DNA of 64,000 bases from Sarocladium kiliense. Its lineage: Eukaryota > Ascomycota > Sordariomycetes > Hypocreales > Sarocladiaceae. The stretch's first letter is position 1; each line of letters opens with the position of its first letter. The translations under genes were made by a program, and so were the position numbers. The DNA lies in contig JAUZTG010000042.1 in the NCBI GenBank assembly GCA_030734395.1, forward strand, positions 2,232,001-2,296,000, in the 5' to 3' direction. The notes under the pieces are model-generated. The model was not told where the DNA came from. It worked only from the letters and a program-made list of their open reading frames with translations, and did no database searches. Shown here in pieces: positions 1 through 11,698 of the stretch.

Positions 1-1650
1 ACGTTCCAATTTATCAGATTCAGACGCTGAGGAGCTCCCTGTCATGGAGACACGAGCAGACGTGACAATCTCTGCCTTCTCGTATTCGACCTCTTCGTCT
101 GCGGAGTCGAAGTCACCAGCTGTTGCAACAGGCTCGCTGGGAGACACAGCGTCAGACGTCATTGCCACACCAATTGCGTCGCGGTCGTCGATAGAAGCTG
201 TCGGACCGTCTTCTTCCAGCGGTGAGACCCCATTCTCGTCGAGAGCAACTGCTAGGTGACTGTTGTCAACCGGCTGTTCCTGCTTGTCACCTGCTGTTGG
301 CTCCTCCTGAGCCAGCTGCTCTTGTTCAACCCGAGAAAAGAATGGGTTGAATCTACCCCCAGGATGGGAGCCTGAGCGTTTCCGAGATGGTGCATACATG
401 GCCTTAAGAGCTTCGGGCAAAGCATTCGCAATGGAAGACGGCAGGTAGAGGCTTTGTGGACGCTTCTGTTCGGGAACTGGCTCCTCAACATCCTCCTCAT
501 CGTCACTGTAGCTCACGAGGCCTGGAACCTCAATCTCATCCACATCTCGATCGCGCATCGGTAGAGCGATATCAGCTGGCTGAACATCCTCAGCGATGGC
601 TTTACCTCTGTAGTCTTGGCTTCTCCTGAGCTCATCTCGGGAGTCTGCAGCGGCTGACCTGAGGGCTATTGAATCCTGGCTGTCCGAGCGGTAATGTCTG
701 TTGAGAGAGCGCATTGAGAGCTGCCCGCCGATCGAATCAATCGTGGGTGTTCGGATTCTCTTCTTCCAACCGCGCCAAAGCCGTCCTAGGGTGCGATCCA
801 ATGCCACTCTTTCCATGTCGAGCTCTTCTACGACGATTCTGTCTGCGATATCAGACTGTGTTCGAATCCCCTCCTTCAAGTCCTTTTCAAACTTGGCCCG
901 CATGCGGTGATAAGCGGCTTGACCAGCCACGGTCAAAGTAAGTTCGCCCATGTACTCCAGTACTGATGTCAAGAAGATCGCAACAGCAGGTGAAATAACG
1001 TCGGAAATCTGCTCGTCCGCTCCGATCTCCAGGTTCTCTTGTTCCATGAAGAGGTCCTCATCTTCCTCCTCCATATCGCCCAATGAGGAATAAACCATGC
1101 ACCTTAATCTCGTTCGTTTCCAGACCAACTCAAGGTCCCAATCTTGCTTCCTGTCACCCCCCTGAGGCTGAACGTAGTCGTCTTCATCCGCACCGCCCAG
1201 GTACTCCCTCAACTCTTCATCGGCATTGTTGATGGCGTCTTTAGCGAGCTTCGGCTTCAGTACCTCAGATACCGCAGGTCTTAAAGCTGCCAGAGTTGTG
1301 GCTTTCGAGACTTGGAGGAAATTGAACAAAAGTTGGTCGAGGAAATTGTTGACGAGGGTCAGAGCAGCCGGCGAAACAAGAGCAGTCTCTCCAGCAGGCT
1401 CAATGCCATGCTGATCATACCAGGTATCAGCATGACTGTCGTGGTCGTTTGTGACAATCTGGGATGCTGCTGAGGATGCAATGAAAGCAGCTTCTGGAGA
1501 GACCGTTGAGGGCGGGGACAGCAAGCTGTGGCTTATCGTCGATGGTCTGTCGCTAGAGATACTGTGTGTACGAGATCGAACCTGTCGTACTGGGGAGATA
1601 ACTCCCGACTCTCGTCGAAACGAGGACGAGTCTGGGATTGGGCTCGCCAT
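1..1650 (-). CDS. Large acidic fungal protein of the Flo11-like annotated family, N-terminal 550 codons (runs off the left edge)
   Basis: The minus-strand frame starts with ATG at 1650-1648 and stays open to base 1, so 550 codons are seen without an intron and the C-terminus lies outside the window. The N-terminus (MASPIPDSSSF) is Ser/Pro-rich. Residues about 55-140 form a conserved-looking helical block containing DTWYDQHGIEPAGETAL and a Leu-rich stretch (FLDQLLFNFLQVSKATTL). Acidic and Ser-rich low-complexity sequence follows, with a basic SRKRSGSHPGG patch near residue 420. From memory this block is typical of long conserved proteins in Sordariomycetes that databases often call flo11-like or simply hypothetical. 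There is no signal peptide, so a true cell-surface flocculin role is doubtful. The conserved block points to a nuclear or cytosolic protein of unknown function. Confidence 0.85.
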   Translation of the reverse strand, partial: MASPIPDSSSFRRESGVISPVRQVRSRTHSISSDRPSTISHSLLSPPSTVSPEAAFIASSAASQIVTNDHDSHADTWYDQHGIEPAGETALVSPAALTLVNNFLDQLLFNFLQVSKATTLAALRPAVSEVLKPKLAKDAINNADEELREYLGGADEDDYVQPQGGDRKQDWDLELVWKRTRLRCMVYSSLGDMEEEDEDLFMEQENLEIGADEQISDVISPAVAIFLTSVLEYMGELTLTVAGQAAYHRMRAKFEKDLKEGIRTQSDIADRIVVEELDMERVALDRTLGRLWRGWKKRIRTPTIDSIGGQLSMRSLNRHYRSDSQDSIALRSAAADSRDELRRSQDYRGKAIAEDVQPADIALPMRDRDVDEIEVPGLVSYSDDEEDVEEPVPEQKRPQSLYLPSSIANALPEALKAMYAPSRKRSGSHPGGRFNPFFSRVEQEQLAQEEPTAGDKQEQPVDNSHLAVALDENGVSPLEEDGPTASIDDRDAIGVAMTSDAVSPSEPVATAGDFDSADEEVEYEKAEIVTSARVSMTGSSSASESDKLER

Positions 1651-4600
1651 ATTTGGGAGGACGGTTGCAGATGATTGAATAAAAATTATGAGGTGCTATT
1701 GGCGATCGAATGTAGTGTGTTCGCCGGAGAGGTAGTCGAGGGACTGAAGGTGCAAGGCAGTCGTCGCTTCAATTGGGCAATGCTTCGCGGAGAGCTTTCT
1801 GAATGCTTTTGTTAGTTATTTTGAGCGGCGATGACAAACATTGTCGATTCGGCGAAGATGATGTGTTTGGTCACATGAATCGGGAAGTTGGGAGGACTCC
1901 AAAATGACCCTACAACAAGCCAGGTGCGCTTGAGCGGCTTATGCTCACAGGACCGAGATAGATCACGGCCGAACGAGCCCAAGAGAGAGGGGGCCAATGT
2001 GATAGAACAATAAATGCAAATGGAGCGACCAAACCTTGGTCAACGCCGGTAGGATGGTTTGCGAGAAAAGTGAAGGTGACCAAGCGAACGGGCGTACTCA
2101 CCTCGAGACAGGCGCATCCAGACCAGGAAAAGCGACGAGAGAGGTTCCCCTGAAGGTTGCGACGCAGGGGTGGCCAAAGTTGCCGCCGTCGCCGCCTTCT
2201 TCACGCACGCACGCAATCAAGCAAGCAGACCGGCAGGACAGTTGAAGAAATGAGAGCAACAGGTGGAAATGGAGTTGCAAGAAGCAAAGACGGAGCCAAG
2301 CACAGGTCGGGAGTTGAGCTCCCCTGTGCGATCAGGAGAAATATCTTTTCCCTTGTCTCGGGATGGACGCAGTGACCTTGTGGTTCCGGGGATGGCGCAC
2401 CGAAGAGGCCTAGTCCCAGGCTCAGGGGACGGCGATGGTGGAGGCACAGGTCAATACCGGCCGCACTCAAGTGTGATGGATATGATGATGGCGCATCGGT
2501 GGTGGGATGGTGGCAGCAGTAGCGTTGGATTATGGTGGTCAAGGTGGGTAAGGGGCCTGGAGCTAGGATAGGGGATTTCTGACTTCCTGCTGGCTCCCAA
2601 GAATCCTTGCCCAGAGACAGCCAAGTGGCCCCTGGTGTGGTCGGCGACGGTGTTAAGACAGGATCCAGGGTCAGGCAGACGCACGAGGCAGGGATCCGCA
2701 CCCTGAAGCTTAGGCTGGTGGTGGTGGTGACGTTGATTTGGTCCGGCTCAGGGACGAGAGCCGAGATGGATGGTTCGGTTCGTTCTTACAAGCCAATCTC
2801 GAAGCTGCGGAGAGGCTGTACTGGAATGGCAATGGGAGGAAAAGTAAGACGAGGAAGACATGTCTGAGAACACACGTTGTGGGCAAGACAAATGCACAGG
2901 CTCGATGGGACGGCGACGGCACCTGGGAAACCCCGCCGGCAGGCGCCAGAGACAGGCAGAGAGGCTGGTGAGCCACGAAACAATTAGTACTGTGCGTACA
3001 CTGTGGTGCCTCCCTCGCATCAGGGCGGCTGGGCGCCTTGAGCCAAGCAGAAGTCATCCCAAGCCAGCAAGGTTATACAGAGACTAGCAGCACGGCTTGA
3101 TGTCTCACAAGAATTTCTATCTACGAGCGTGCGGTCTGGAAAAACACATAGCGTACACATAGCGTCCAGCCTGCACCGTCCTAAGAAGCACCGACCAAGC
3201 TGTGCACAGTGTGGCAGGGCCGAAGGCGTATCTTTCTGCAACACCGCCTTGCATCTTACCACCTCCGCATCGTTTCTCACGTCATGAAGTAGGACTGTTG
3301 TACCGAACGACCCCGGCAACAATTCACTACCGCGCTCCAAATCCGTGAAGAAAGCTGTGCAATTGCATCATCGTCAGGTCGAGGACCCAGACTGCAGATC
3401 ACTGTATCCCATTGCCGAAGGATTCACGATGCCACTCTGATCCTGTATGCGTTCATAGACCCCATAATTGCGGCGAGGCCGCTTACTTGTAAGCAATTGA
3501 GGCTCACAGTAAGCATAATACATACCATATCTGGCGTACATATCGTGTCACGCTTCGCAGCGACCGGGAACACGAAAAGCTACAGCGATTGAGGGCATTG
3601 TGCGCCATAGGAAACATCACAGAAGCCTGGTACTGGGAGTCAAGGGTCCATCCAACCACTGGCACCAGTCCACGGAAACGGGTATTCTGTTTCGTCTGTT
3701 GGAGATCTAGGAGCAGCATCACTCGCACGGACTTTCGCCAGGCTTCGGCGATCATTCCTACCGAACTCCAGACTTGGTAACCAGAGACGTTCAAGATGTA
3801 CCATAACCGCAGTCCTCGGTTTTGCGGCAGCATCAGAGCTCGAGACCTAATGCTACAGGATAAGACACTGTGATAACATCGCGTGAGTCGGGCTGATAGA
3901 GGCAGCCTGTCTTCATAATGGGAGAAACAGATACTGTGGATGGCGACATGCCTGCCTCACATGTGCTGTTGTGGCGGCACTCTGCAGCTCACCCCTGTTG
4001 CTGGCGAGTTAATTGCATCGAACTGTGCAGACAGGAGAAGCGACGGCATCTCAACCAGCCACCAATTTGAAGACACAGCGACTGCTCAGCTCGGTGCAAC
4101 CCTGAGACCCGACTAGTCCTTACGTCCCAATGCCCTCAGACAACAGGCAGCGAGTGGTAAGTTGATGTTTGGCTATTCTGAGCACATGTTCGGGACGATG
4201 CTAAGCACAGTCAAGGACCTCTCTATCGTAACTTAAGCAGCTGTCACAATAAAGTCCCTTGTCCACAGCCACGAGGTGACCCTCCCGGGGGGTTTCGCTA
4301 AATAGGTGATCAAGTGGGCAAGCATTCCTGGGCCAATTTCCGCTACAACCACCCTGAGCGACGGGGCCGCTTGCTGGAGAAGAAAAGGGTCCCCCTCCTC
4401 TCTTGCCTGATCGACCGGAAGTGCTGGCTCCATCGCGGGATGATCAGCGCTTTAAAGAATGTCTCAGCCCAGCCGGCACAGATACGACACCACTTCGTCC
4501 TTGTGTCTATGGGAGCCTATGGGAGCTCGAATGAGAGACCTGCATGCATGAACCCGGTGAAGGACGCTCCGTCTTCTGACCCGTGATGAGAGCGAAAAAA

Positions 4601-6053
4601 AAGCTGTCGTTGCGTCTGGACAGAGTCAGCCGAGAGATAGTTCGCCGCTCCAAGACTCTCGGACCTCTTCCACTAACACCCTTTCGAGCGAGCTTGGCTC
4701 GCGACAAGCTTGAGCACGGTTCGCTTGAGATCCCCCAGAGGAAGCTAAAACCAGTTCGTCCCTGATTTGTGCGCCGTGCCACTTTCTGATCTCGTTCCTG
4801 CTTGTCAGTCGCCTGCCCACTTAAGTCCAGCTAGTCGCGTTGACCAGCAGACCGAGGATAAAACCCGAGATCATTGAAGATAGGCTGATAGGTGGTCATA
4901 ACGATTCGACAGGAGATCATGCGCAGATCTCCCCCTTCAATTCTTCAATCTGGATGGCTGAGTCGAAGTGACGGGCGCTCTGAAGATGAATACAAAAGTA
5001 ACGACGTAATGAATTTGGAGAATCATTGAGCCTCCCACCCCTATATCATTCCCATTATAACTCGGCTGGTCTCCATCTTAGTCGCTTCTTAACGAGCTTC
5101 TAGCTCAAATAGTTCAACCGAGCTCCAGTCCACACCACGTGCACTAGCAGCCGGTCATTCACCATAACAACCTTACACTCGCCAGAGGAATGCGCTTCGG
5201 ATGGGGCCATTGCTCTGAAACCCCTTTTTCCATGCATGAGCATTCCCTGTGGACAGTTGACACCAAGTGGGTGGCGCCATAACCACGCGAAACATCATCT
5301 AGGATTATTGAGAGCCGCACTGCTCGTATAGTCGGTGTGCGAGATGCTATTTCGCTAAAGTGATGGAGAAATGAGTTCATAGTGGGAGCTTGAACATGGG
5401 AGCAGAAGTGTCATGTCCGGGGGTCGCACGTTGGATTTGGTAGAGGTCATCGTCTCATTGCCGTTTCGCTTGCATGCGATGGATCTATGCACGAACCGAC
5501 AGCATGGGAAGATGATCTTTGTATTGGATATTAAAACTATGGATCAGAGTGGCGGATCATTAGCCAACTTGCATGACTGCCCCGTGTGCAGACAACCTGG
5601 GGTTGCTGATGCTCCATTGGCACTCCGTAGCAAGTATGGACATATGGTAAAGAAATGCTTGTCACAGCACGATTTAACTTCTGGGGCCCAAAGCAAGCTG
5701 TCAAAAGGGACAATTCAGGGAAAAGTTTCACTCGCAACTGATGAGGTGGGCAAGCCAAAATGCTCCTTGTATTTCAGTGAGGTCTACAATCTATGTGTTC
5801 CACCATCTCCCGGTACCCAATTCCATCGCAAAGTGTTGTTAAACCACGCTCGAAGCACACCCAGTGCCGCATCAAGACAGGAGAACAATCATCAGGGCAA
5901 GAGCTCGTCGATTCCCCAATGTCGCCCTTCGTACCCGCTGCTCAGAACTCCTTCCGTACAATGTGAGGCCTGCTCGCATACATCCAGTCCAGCTGGCATA
6001 TTGAATTCCAGAACGAAGGTTCACAAAAAATAAGAGCAACGACGCCTGGGATC
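1651..6053. other. Gene-poor 4.4 kb stretch
   Basis: No gene could be supported here. The first few hundred bases hold the promoter and 5' leader of the leftward gene at 1-1650. The remaining open frames are short, overlap each other on both strands and resemble no family. The longest (206 codons, 5413-6033, plus) has two CxxC pairs but no recognisable domain. No transposon ends or RIP-like AT-rich tracts were noticed. Confidence 0.6.
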
Positions 6054-6242
6054 TCATTCATCTCTGACAATACCCTGGACCCGGTCCTTGCTGCAAGCAG
6101 GACACGCGGAGCGAATCACGGTTGTGCCAGAGGTTGAGATGCCAGCACAGCGGTTAGGGACGGCCGGGGGAGTGCAGGGACTCTCAACCATCCTCTTTAT
6201 ATGCCCGCACAGGCCGTATTGAAGCCAGTAACCGTGGCACAT
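6054..6242 (-). CDS. Small cysteine-rich protein (62 aa), probably zinc-binding
   Basis: Start ATG at 6242-6240, in a good context (GCAACC before ATG). The protein opens MCHGYWLQYGLCGHIKR and ends with a CPAC pair, so its Cys/His residues are spaced like a small zinc ribbon (CxxH near the start, CGH at 12-14, further Cys at about 21 and 31, then CPAC near the end). Filamentous ascomycetes carry many short uncharacterised proteins opening with a similar Met-Cys-aromatic then CGH pattern; the match is from memory. The frame is open upstream to 6473, but that extension is hydrophobic and not conserved-looking, so I start at the Met before Cys. No function can be assigned. Confidence 0.5.
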   Translation of the reverse strand: MCHGYWLQYGLCGHIKRMVESPCTPPAVPNRCAGISTSGTTVIRSACPACSKDRVQGIVRDE

Positions 6243-7518
6243 GGTTGCTGTAGTTGGAGTTTGCGAAGACGGGTCGAAGTCGACTGCCGGCGTGAACCAG
6301 GGAGGGTGGGAGAGTTGACCCTGATGTGATCTGCAGAGGTTGAGAAAGATATGGTAAGAGAAGAAAATGAATTCGAGGTGGTAGTTAATGCAGTAGATGT
6401 GCTTGAAGCAGAGGTTGAGTCGTCTCACGGATTGAAGTACAGCCGAGTGATGACCAAGAAGAAAGGAGGTCACCGATGATGCTATCCATCCATCTTCAGG
6501 AGCCGGAAACCATGGTGTTTATATGCCTTCTCATGGTGAGCCTGAAATGGATCCAGATGGAGAGAAATGCAGAAGTTATTCACGTGTTCACGTGCATGTA
6601 CTTGGCCAGGGGCCAAGCAGACTGGGCCTGGTATCATCAGACAAGGCTCTGTTCAAAGAGATACGTCTAGCCAGCCTTGTTCATGAAACGGAATGAAACA
6701 AATTCCACGAAACAAAGGCTTTGGGAAACGCTCAAGTTGAGTTCACCGGCCCGGGCGGAGCTGAACGGTGGTGCTTTTTCTCTCGCGCGCTGAGTCTATC
6801 ATATCTCACACCGGCCCCCTGACCGACCACGTTCTACTCCTGTGGCCCCAGCTCAACGGCATTTTGAGTCTGCTTACGAATGAATGCTGCAAATGGTTGT
6901 GGAAGGTGTTGTAAAGGTCTGAATGTTCATCGTGGGCCTTGTCGGAGAAATGACCTGACAGGCATGGGGGTATAATGCCTACGGTGCACCGTCCACTCAA
7001 TGCACTCCACTCCAGCTCACTCACCGCAACAGAATGAAAGCCAACAGGTAAAAGTAGACTCATCATCTCTCATTAAGAGTTATTTTCGTGAATTGAGTTG
7101 TGGCGCAGGAAGAGGAATCCTCACCAAGCGCCCCTGATCTGTCGTGTGAGGCCGCCCCCTACATGCACAAACTCAGGATATCGTACTGAGGATGGCCGGT
7201 GATGGCGAACATATGGTTCCCATGAGAAAGCATACGAACCTGGGTGACAAAGGTGGCCCGTGCCATTCTTTGGACCTTTCGACTGACAGCACTACGACGC
7301 TGCGTCAGGTTCAAAGGACCTATTACCCATGTTCTGTTCACTGAACATTCGTCCCCGTGATACCGCGAGGCAACTATGAACATGACCGGTCCAAGATATT
7401 CATAATGATGAATTTATAAAGCTAGCTAAGAGTCATGTTCCTGCACAATTTTGTAGGGTATCGGTGCATTATGTCTGCCAAGCCTTCCTCCAGTGCCTCT
7501 TCCAGTAGGCAGTCAAGC
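6243..7518. other. Intergenic, nothing recognised
   Basis: About 1.3 kb between the small Cys-rich gene and the stop codon of the CsbD-like gene. Only short overlapping frames without family resemblance are present. The 3' end of the CsbD-like transcript is expected near its right edge. Confidence 0.5.
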
Positions 7519-8116
7519 TTAGGACTTCCTCTCAGCCTCAGCCTGCTTCTGGATATCGTGCTCAGCACTGCGCTGCTGGGTCTTGCCCTCAGCGCGCATC
7601 TCGTCATAGTGTGCCTGGCCGCGCTCGTCGCCAGTCAAGCCGGCGACAGCGCTACCGATGGCGCCCTGAGCTCTGTTCGCCATGCCACTACCGAAGTCGT
7701 TGAGCTGGCCCTTGGCCTCCTGCTGCTGTCCTTCAAGGTTCTGCTGACGTCCTGAGGCCTTGAGAGACTAGAAGAGAGTCAGCATTAAAAGTCTCGGAAG
7801 GTTCGAAGGTGGATGAAGGTCTTACCTCGTTGCCGATCAGACCACCAAGGGTCTCCTTCGCAGAGCCCATAGTCTGGTTGTATGAGCCCTCTGTTCTGTT
7901 GGGATCATCCTTTGAGAAAGCACCGGAGCCGGAGACAGCCCCGCCGGGGACTTTTGCGGTGGCGTGGGACAGATCATGCTCAGCCTCGGCCTTGTCCTTG
8001 CGAGCCTCGCCCTGAGCCTGGTCGCCAGTGTTGCCAGTAAGGTTTCCAAGCGCGTTTTGGGCTGCACCAGTGGCAGAGTCGATGTATGACTTGAGAGTGC
8101 TGCTGTTCTCAGACAT
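7519..8116 (-). CDS. CsbD-like stress protein (179 aa)
   Basis: Two exons: 8116-7826 and 7767-7519, with a 58 bp GT-AG intron between them (phase 0, GTAAGA to TTCTAG). The protein is small, very hydrophilic and rich in Ala, Gly, Gln and Glu. Tandem CsbD-type segments are visible: SYIDSATGAAQNALGNLTGN at about 10-29, a second with KETLGGLIGNESLKASGRQQ across the splice, and a third GAIGSAVAGLTGDERGQAHY near the C-terminus. CsbD (named from a Bacillus general-stress protein) is a helical, poorly structured domain. Fungal members are sometimes annotated as cruciform-DNA recognition proteins (Hmp1). Role in stress or stationary-phase protection is inferred from the family. A TATA-like box and an STRE-like site lie upstream. 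Confidence 0.88.
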
Positions 8117-8258
8117 GATGACAGAAGTTGTTTGTTATTACAAACGAGGTGTACAGTATTTGATGTTTGATGTTGGAGTTTCAAGGTTGCTCAAAGAAGT
8201 GCTGTGTTGGTGTTGGAGGAGAGTGGGTAGATGAAAGATCTGGGTCTTGGGATGAGAG

Positions 8259-8280
8259 AGGGGAGGTAAAGGGTATTTAA
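8259..8280 (-). promoter_or_regulatory. TATA-like box and STRE-like element upstream of the CsbD-like gene
   Basis: Read on the minus strand, TTAAATACCC (8280-8271) is followed by CCCCT (8263-8259, AGGGG on the plus strand), about 145-165 bases before the ATG at 8116. AGGGG/CCCCT is the core stress-response element bound by Msn2/Msn4-type zinc fingers. This fits a stress-inducible CsbD gene, but a 5-mer alone is weak evidence. Confidence 0.35.
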
Positions 8281-9112
8281 GCAGCTTGCACGATCTGTGT
8301 AGACCAAGCCAGGCGAGAGCGATCACGATGTGTTTGCATGTGCAAGACGTTGTTGGTGCGTTGGGGCAGCCTTGGTGGGATGGATGATGTCATTGCACGA
8401 TACAGCGGCAAGATGGAGAATCACCGCATGGAAGGCCCGACCACAAGCCGCTAACATATGGCATCCACCAGGCATACAGAGCTTTTTATCGGCAATTTCA
8501 GCCATGCGCAGCGGAACCACGGCTTGTCTATGCCATTTGTGTTTGCTATGTGTAGCATGTGGTCCACGGGGCGCAGATGCCTGGCTGGGTGACGTCAACA
8601 GGGGTCCTAGGCGATTCTGCGCATGTTCCATCAACATCGAGGAGATGATGACGAAACATCTAGACGTGTGAGTGGCCGCAAGGCATCTCCTCCATCACCT
8701 GGTACGTGATTCATCGCGACCATGGGGTTCCTTGAGGCTTTGGCAGCACTTCACAGACTTTGAGACGACGTGGAAGAGGGCATGGAACAGACAGTAGGGA
8801 TGTGACCTTTCACTCCGGTACGTAGTGTGAATACTATGATTTGCCAGCTTTGCTCCATGATCGTTATATCTAGCGTGGATGATGAACGCTTTATTTTATC
8901 CCTGTGCAGATTGTAACGTCACTGTACGGGTATCCTCAATGCCAAGTTCATATATTGTGGTCTCATCTTGTTGACCTGGTATTGTCGTTGTTGTTGTACA
9001 TAATACTAAACGTGGAGGCATTTCATTCCTCTCAGAAAGCAGTACCAGACTCCCGCAACCCAAGTATCACAGTCATATACACGAAGCGGACGAAGCCGAG
9101 ATGATGCCAGAT
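8281..9112. other. Intergenic between the CsbD-like gene and NFS1
   Basis: Holds the distal promoter of the CsbD-like gene and the 3' flank of NFS1. Both genes are transcribed leftward. No further coding region is supported. Confidence 0.5.
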
Positions 9113-10874
9113 CTAATGCTGGCTCCACTGAATGGTGTTCAGATCAATACCTTCCTGGACAAGCTCCCACAGAGGGCTGAGCTCTCGGAGGAAGGTGACA
9201 CGCTCCTGCACAGCCTTGAGGACGTAATCAATTTCAGAATCGGTCGTGAAGCGGCCAATACCGAATCGAATACTGCTGTGAGCACTCTCGTCGCTGTTGC
9301 CCAGTGCTCGAAGAACGTAGCTGGGCTCGAGCGAGGCTGACGTGCACGCACTGCCAGATGACAGGGCAATGTCCTTGAGCGCCATAAGAAGCGACTCGCC
9401 CTCCACGTACGCAAAGGAAACGTTGACGCAGCCAGGGTAGAAGGAGTCGGCAGCACCATTTTGTGTCGTGTGCTCCATAGCCAGAAGGCCGTTGAGCAGG
9501 CGATCGGATAGGGACTTGATCCGCTTCGAGTCGTACTGGGAACGAGTCAGTCAACTGAACTCCAACAACAGGTCTAGTAGAGCATTGCGTAAAAGAAACA
9601 GAAATCAGACGTAAGGCTTCAATCAACACAGTGTGGCCTTGTCACGGGCCTTTCAGAAAGCCATGCATGTAGAGCAACTCATCACAGAAACAAATGTCAA
9701 AGGGCGGTAAGGGGAAATGCACTTACGTCCATCTCTTCATAAGCGATGCGGCACGCCTCTCCGAAACCGGCAACCAAAGGGGGAGCGAGGGTACCACTCC
9801 GCAGGCCTCTCTCTTGACCACCTCCTGTGATAAGCGGGTCGAGACGAACCCTTGGCCTTCTTCGCACGTAGCAGGCGCCAATACCCTTGGGGCCATAGAT
9901 CTTGTGGGATGAAATCGACATCAGGTCGATGTTCATGGCGTTAACGTCCATGGGAATCTTGCCGACAGCCTGAGCAGCATCGGTGTGGAAGAAAACCTTC
10001 TTCTCACGGCACAGCTTGCCAATCTCAGCGATGGGTTGGATAACGCCAATCTCGTTGTTCACAGCCATGATGCTGACAAGAGCGGTCTCAGGGCGGATAG
10101 CTGCCTCGAGATCCTCCATCTTGACCAGACCGTTATTCTGAACAGGAAGGTAGGTGATCTCAAAACCGTCAGACTCTTGGAGATGCCGACAGCTGTCCAG
10201 AACACACTTGTGTTCAGTCTGGGTGGTGATGATGTGCTTCTTCTTTCCCGATCGTCCGAAGAACCGAGCAACACCCTTGATGCTCATGTTGTTACTCTCA
10301 GTTGCACCGCTTGTGAAGATAATCTCCTTGGGGTCCGCCCCAATCAACTTCGCGATATGCTCGCGAGCCTCCTCGACTGCCTTCTCACTTTCCCAACCAT
10401 AAGCATGTGTTCTTGAGTGGGGGTTGCCGTATACGCCAACGTAGAAAGGAATCATGGCATCGAGAACGCGGGGATCGACTGGAGTAGTGGCTTGCATATC
10501 AAGGTAAATGGGTCGTTGTCCTTCCTCCATGACAGCGGCAGACTTGAGGACCTCTGAATCATAGTCAGCAAATTGAGCTCATTCTCGACGACAGGGCATC
10601 ACTTACCAGCCATGGGGCTGACTTTTGCGTTCGATGGAACCTCCATTTGGGGCGGAGGAATATCTGCAAAGTCCTTCTTGTCGAGCTTGATGGCTGTCTC
10701 GACGCGTGCATTATCCCGCTTGCTCTCGCTGACATAGGTTCGCCGTGAGCCAGCTCTCCGGACGGCAGCCGTAGCCGCAGCCTGTGATAACCTGCGCAAA
10801 GGCGCAGTAGAGACAGAAGAGCTGGAGCCTAGCCTTGAGGCAGACCTCAGCGCGGAAGATGTGAGACTCGCCAT
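9113..10874 (-). CDS. NFS1: Mitochondrial cysteine desulfurase NFS1 (505 aa)
   Basis: Three exons: 10874-10607, 10553-9727 and 9535-9113, with GT-AG introns of 53 and 191 bp. The first about 50 residues are Ser/Ala/Arg-rich without acidic residues, a typical mitochondrial presequence. The class V aminotransferase fold follows: YLDMQATTPVDPRVLDAM, GATESNN, TEHKCVLDSCR, and the PLP-binding lysine in SSHKIYGPKG (about Lys307). The persulfide-carrying cysteine is in SSGSACTSASLEP (about Cys429). The C-terminus SPLWELVQEGIDLNTIQWSQ is the usual IscS/NFS1 tail. The enzyme releases sulfur from cysteine for iron-sulfur cluster assembly on the ISU scaffold and for tRNA thiolation. All key residues are present and length is normal. 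It diverges from the BAR-SH3 gene across 824 bp. Confidence 0.97.
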
Positions 10875-11698
10875 GATGTCGCCGATGATGATTTGGATGG
10901 GAGAATGGCGAAAGAAAGGAATCGAGGTGTCGGAGGTCAGACCCAGACCCTGGAGTTTTCACGCGGCGAATTTGTCAAGGGCAGGGCGGCGCTCGGGCTA
11001 GCTCGGCGATAGCAGCGGTTGGAGCGTGATGATTGGCTGGAACAGAGCGACCCCACGGGCTTCCATGACGAGAGGACCGGAGCAGAGGGCAACAGTCCGG
11101 TCGATGAAGAGTCTCTGCTACGAGGGCTCGTCTAGGAAGAAGTTTGAAGCATGGTGTTGCAGTGCCATGTCTGCAGATTTTCTGCAGGGTTTGTCGCTGG
11201 TCGGGTGTACAGAGGCAGCTCCGGCCAGGCACCAGACACCCTGACTGGCGCTGCGAAGCTCCTCATTTTCCCGCTGTTGCACCAAAAGCCCAGCCCAACT
11301 TCAGCCACAGTTTGCGTGGGGGGCTGCTCGTTCCCCAGTGACGCACTGTTGAGGCACGCCGCATTCTGGCCATCGCTTTCTCCCCTCTACACTGATGGCG
11401 GCCCTATGCGCCACATTTGATGCTTTGCGTAATTAGGCTTTGTCCCGCGTCCATCCCCCATTGCGGCACTGGTAGCTCAGCCAGTACTGCACAGCCACAC
11501 AATCGTCGTCACTGGTCAAACCAGAGGAAGACTACCTTGGCTTGCGCTATGATGAGGTCCATTTCCCACGATCGCGTCACATCCTGTTCCGGTGTCTTCC
11601 AGGCCACGGACTCTGCAACACTTTGTCGTCGATCTGTTTTTCCCACTCATCATCCGCGCATGGTTTCCTAGCCATCCGACACCTCGCGCGCCCTCACC
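10875..11698. promoter_or_regulatory. Shared divergent promoter region, NFS1 / BAR-SH3 gene
   Basis: The 824 bp between the two start codons must hold both promoters and 5' leaders. No gene is supported in it, and no specific operator was recognised. Confidence 0.5.

Noticed and set aside
860..880. GTTCGAATCC, resembling a tRNA T-loop
   Set aside because: It lies inside the coding frame of the leftmost gene, with no acceptor stem or anticodon arm around it.
5413..6033. 206-codon plus-strand frame with two CxxC pairs
   Set aside because: No domain resemblance, irregular composition, no neighbouring exon that extends it, and frames of similar length occur by chance elsewhere in this window.
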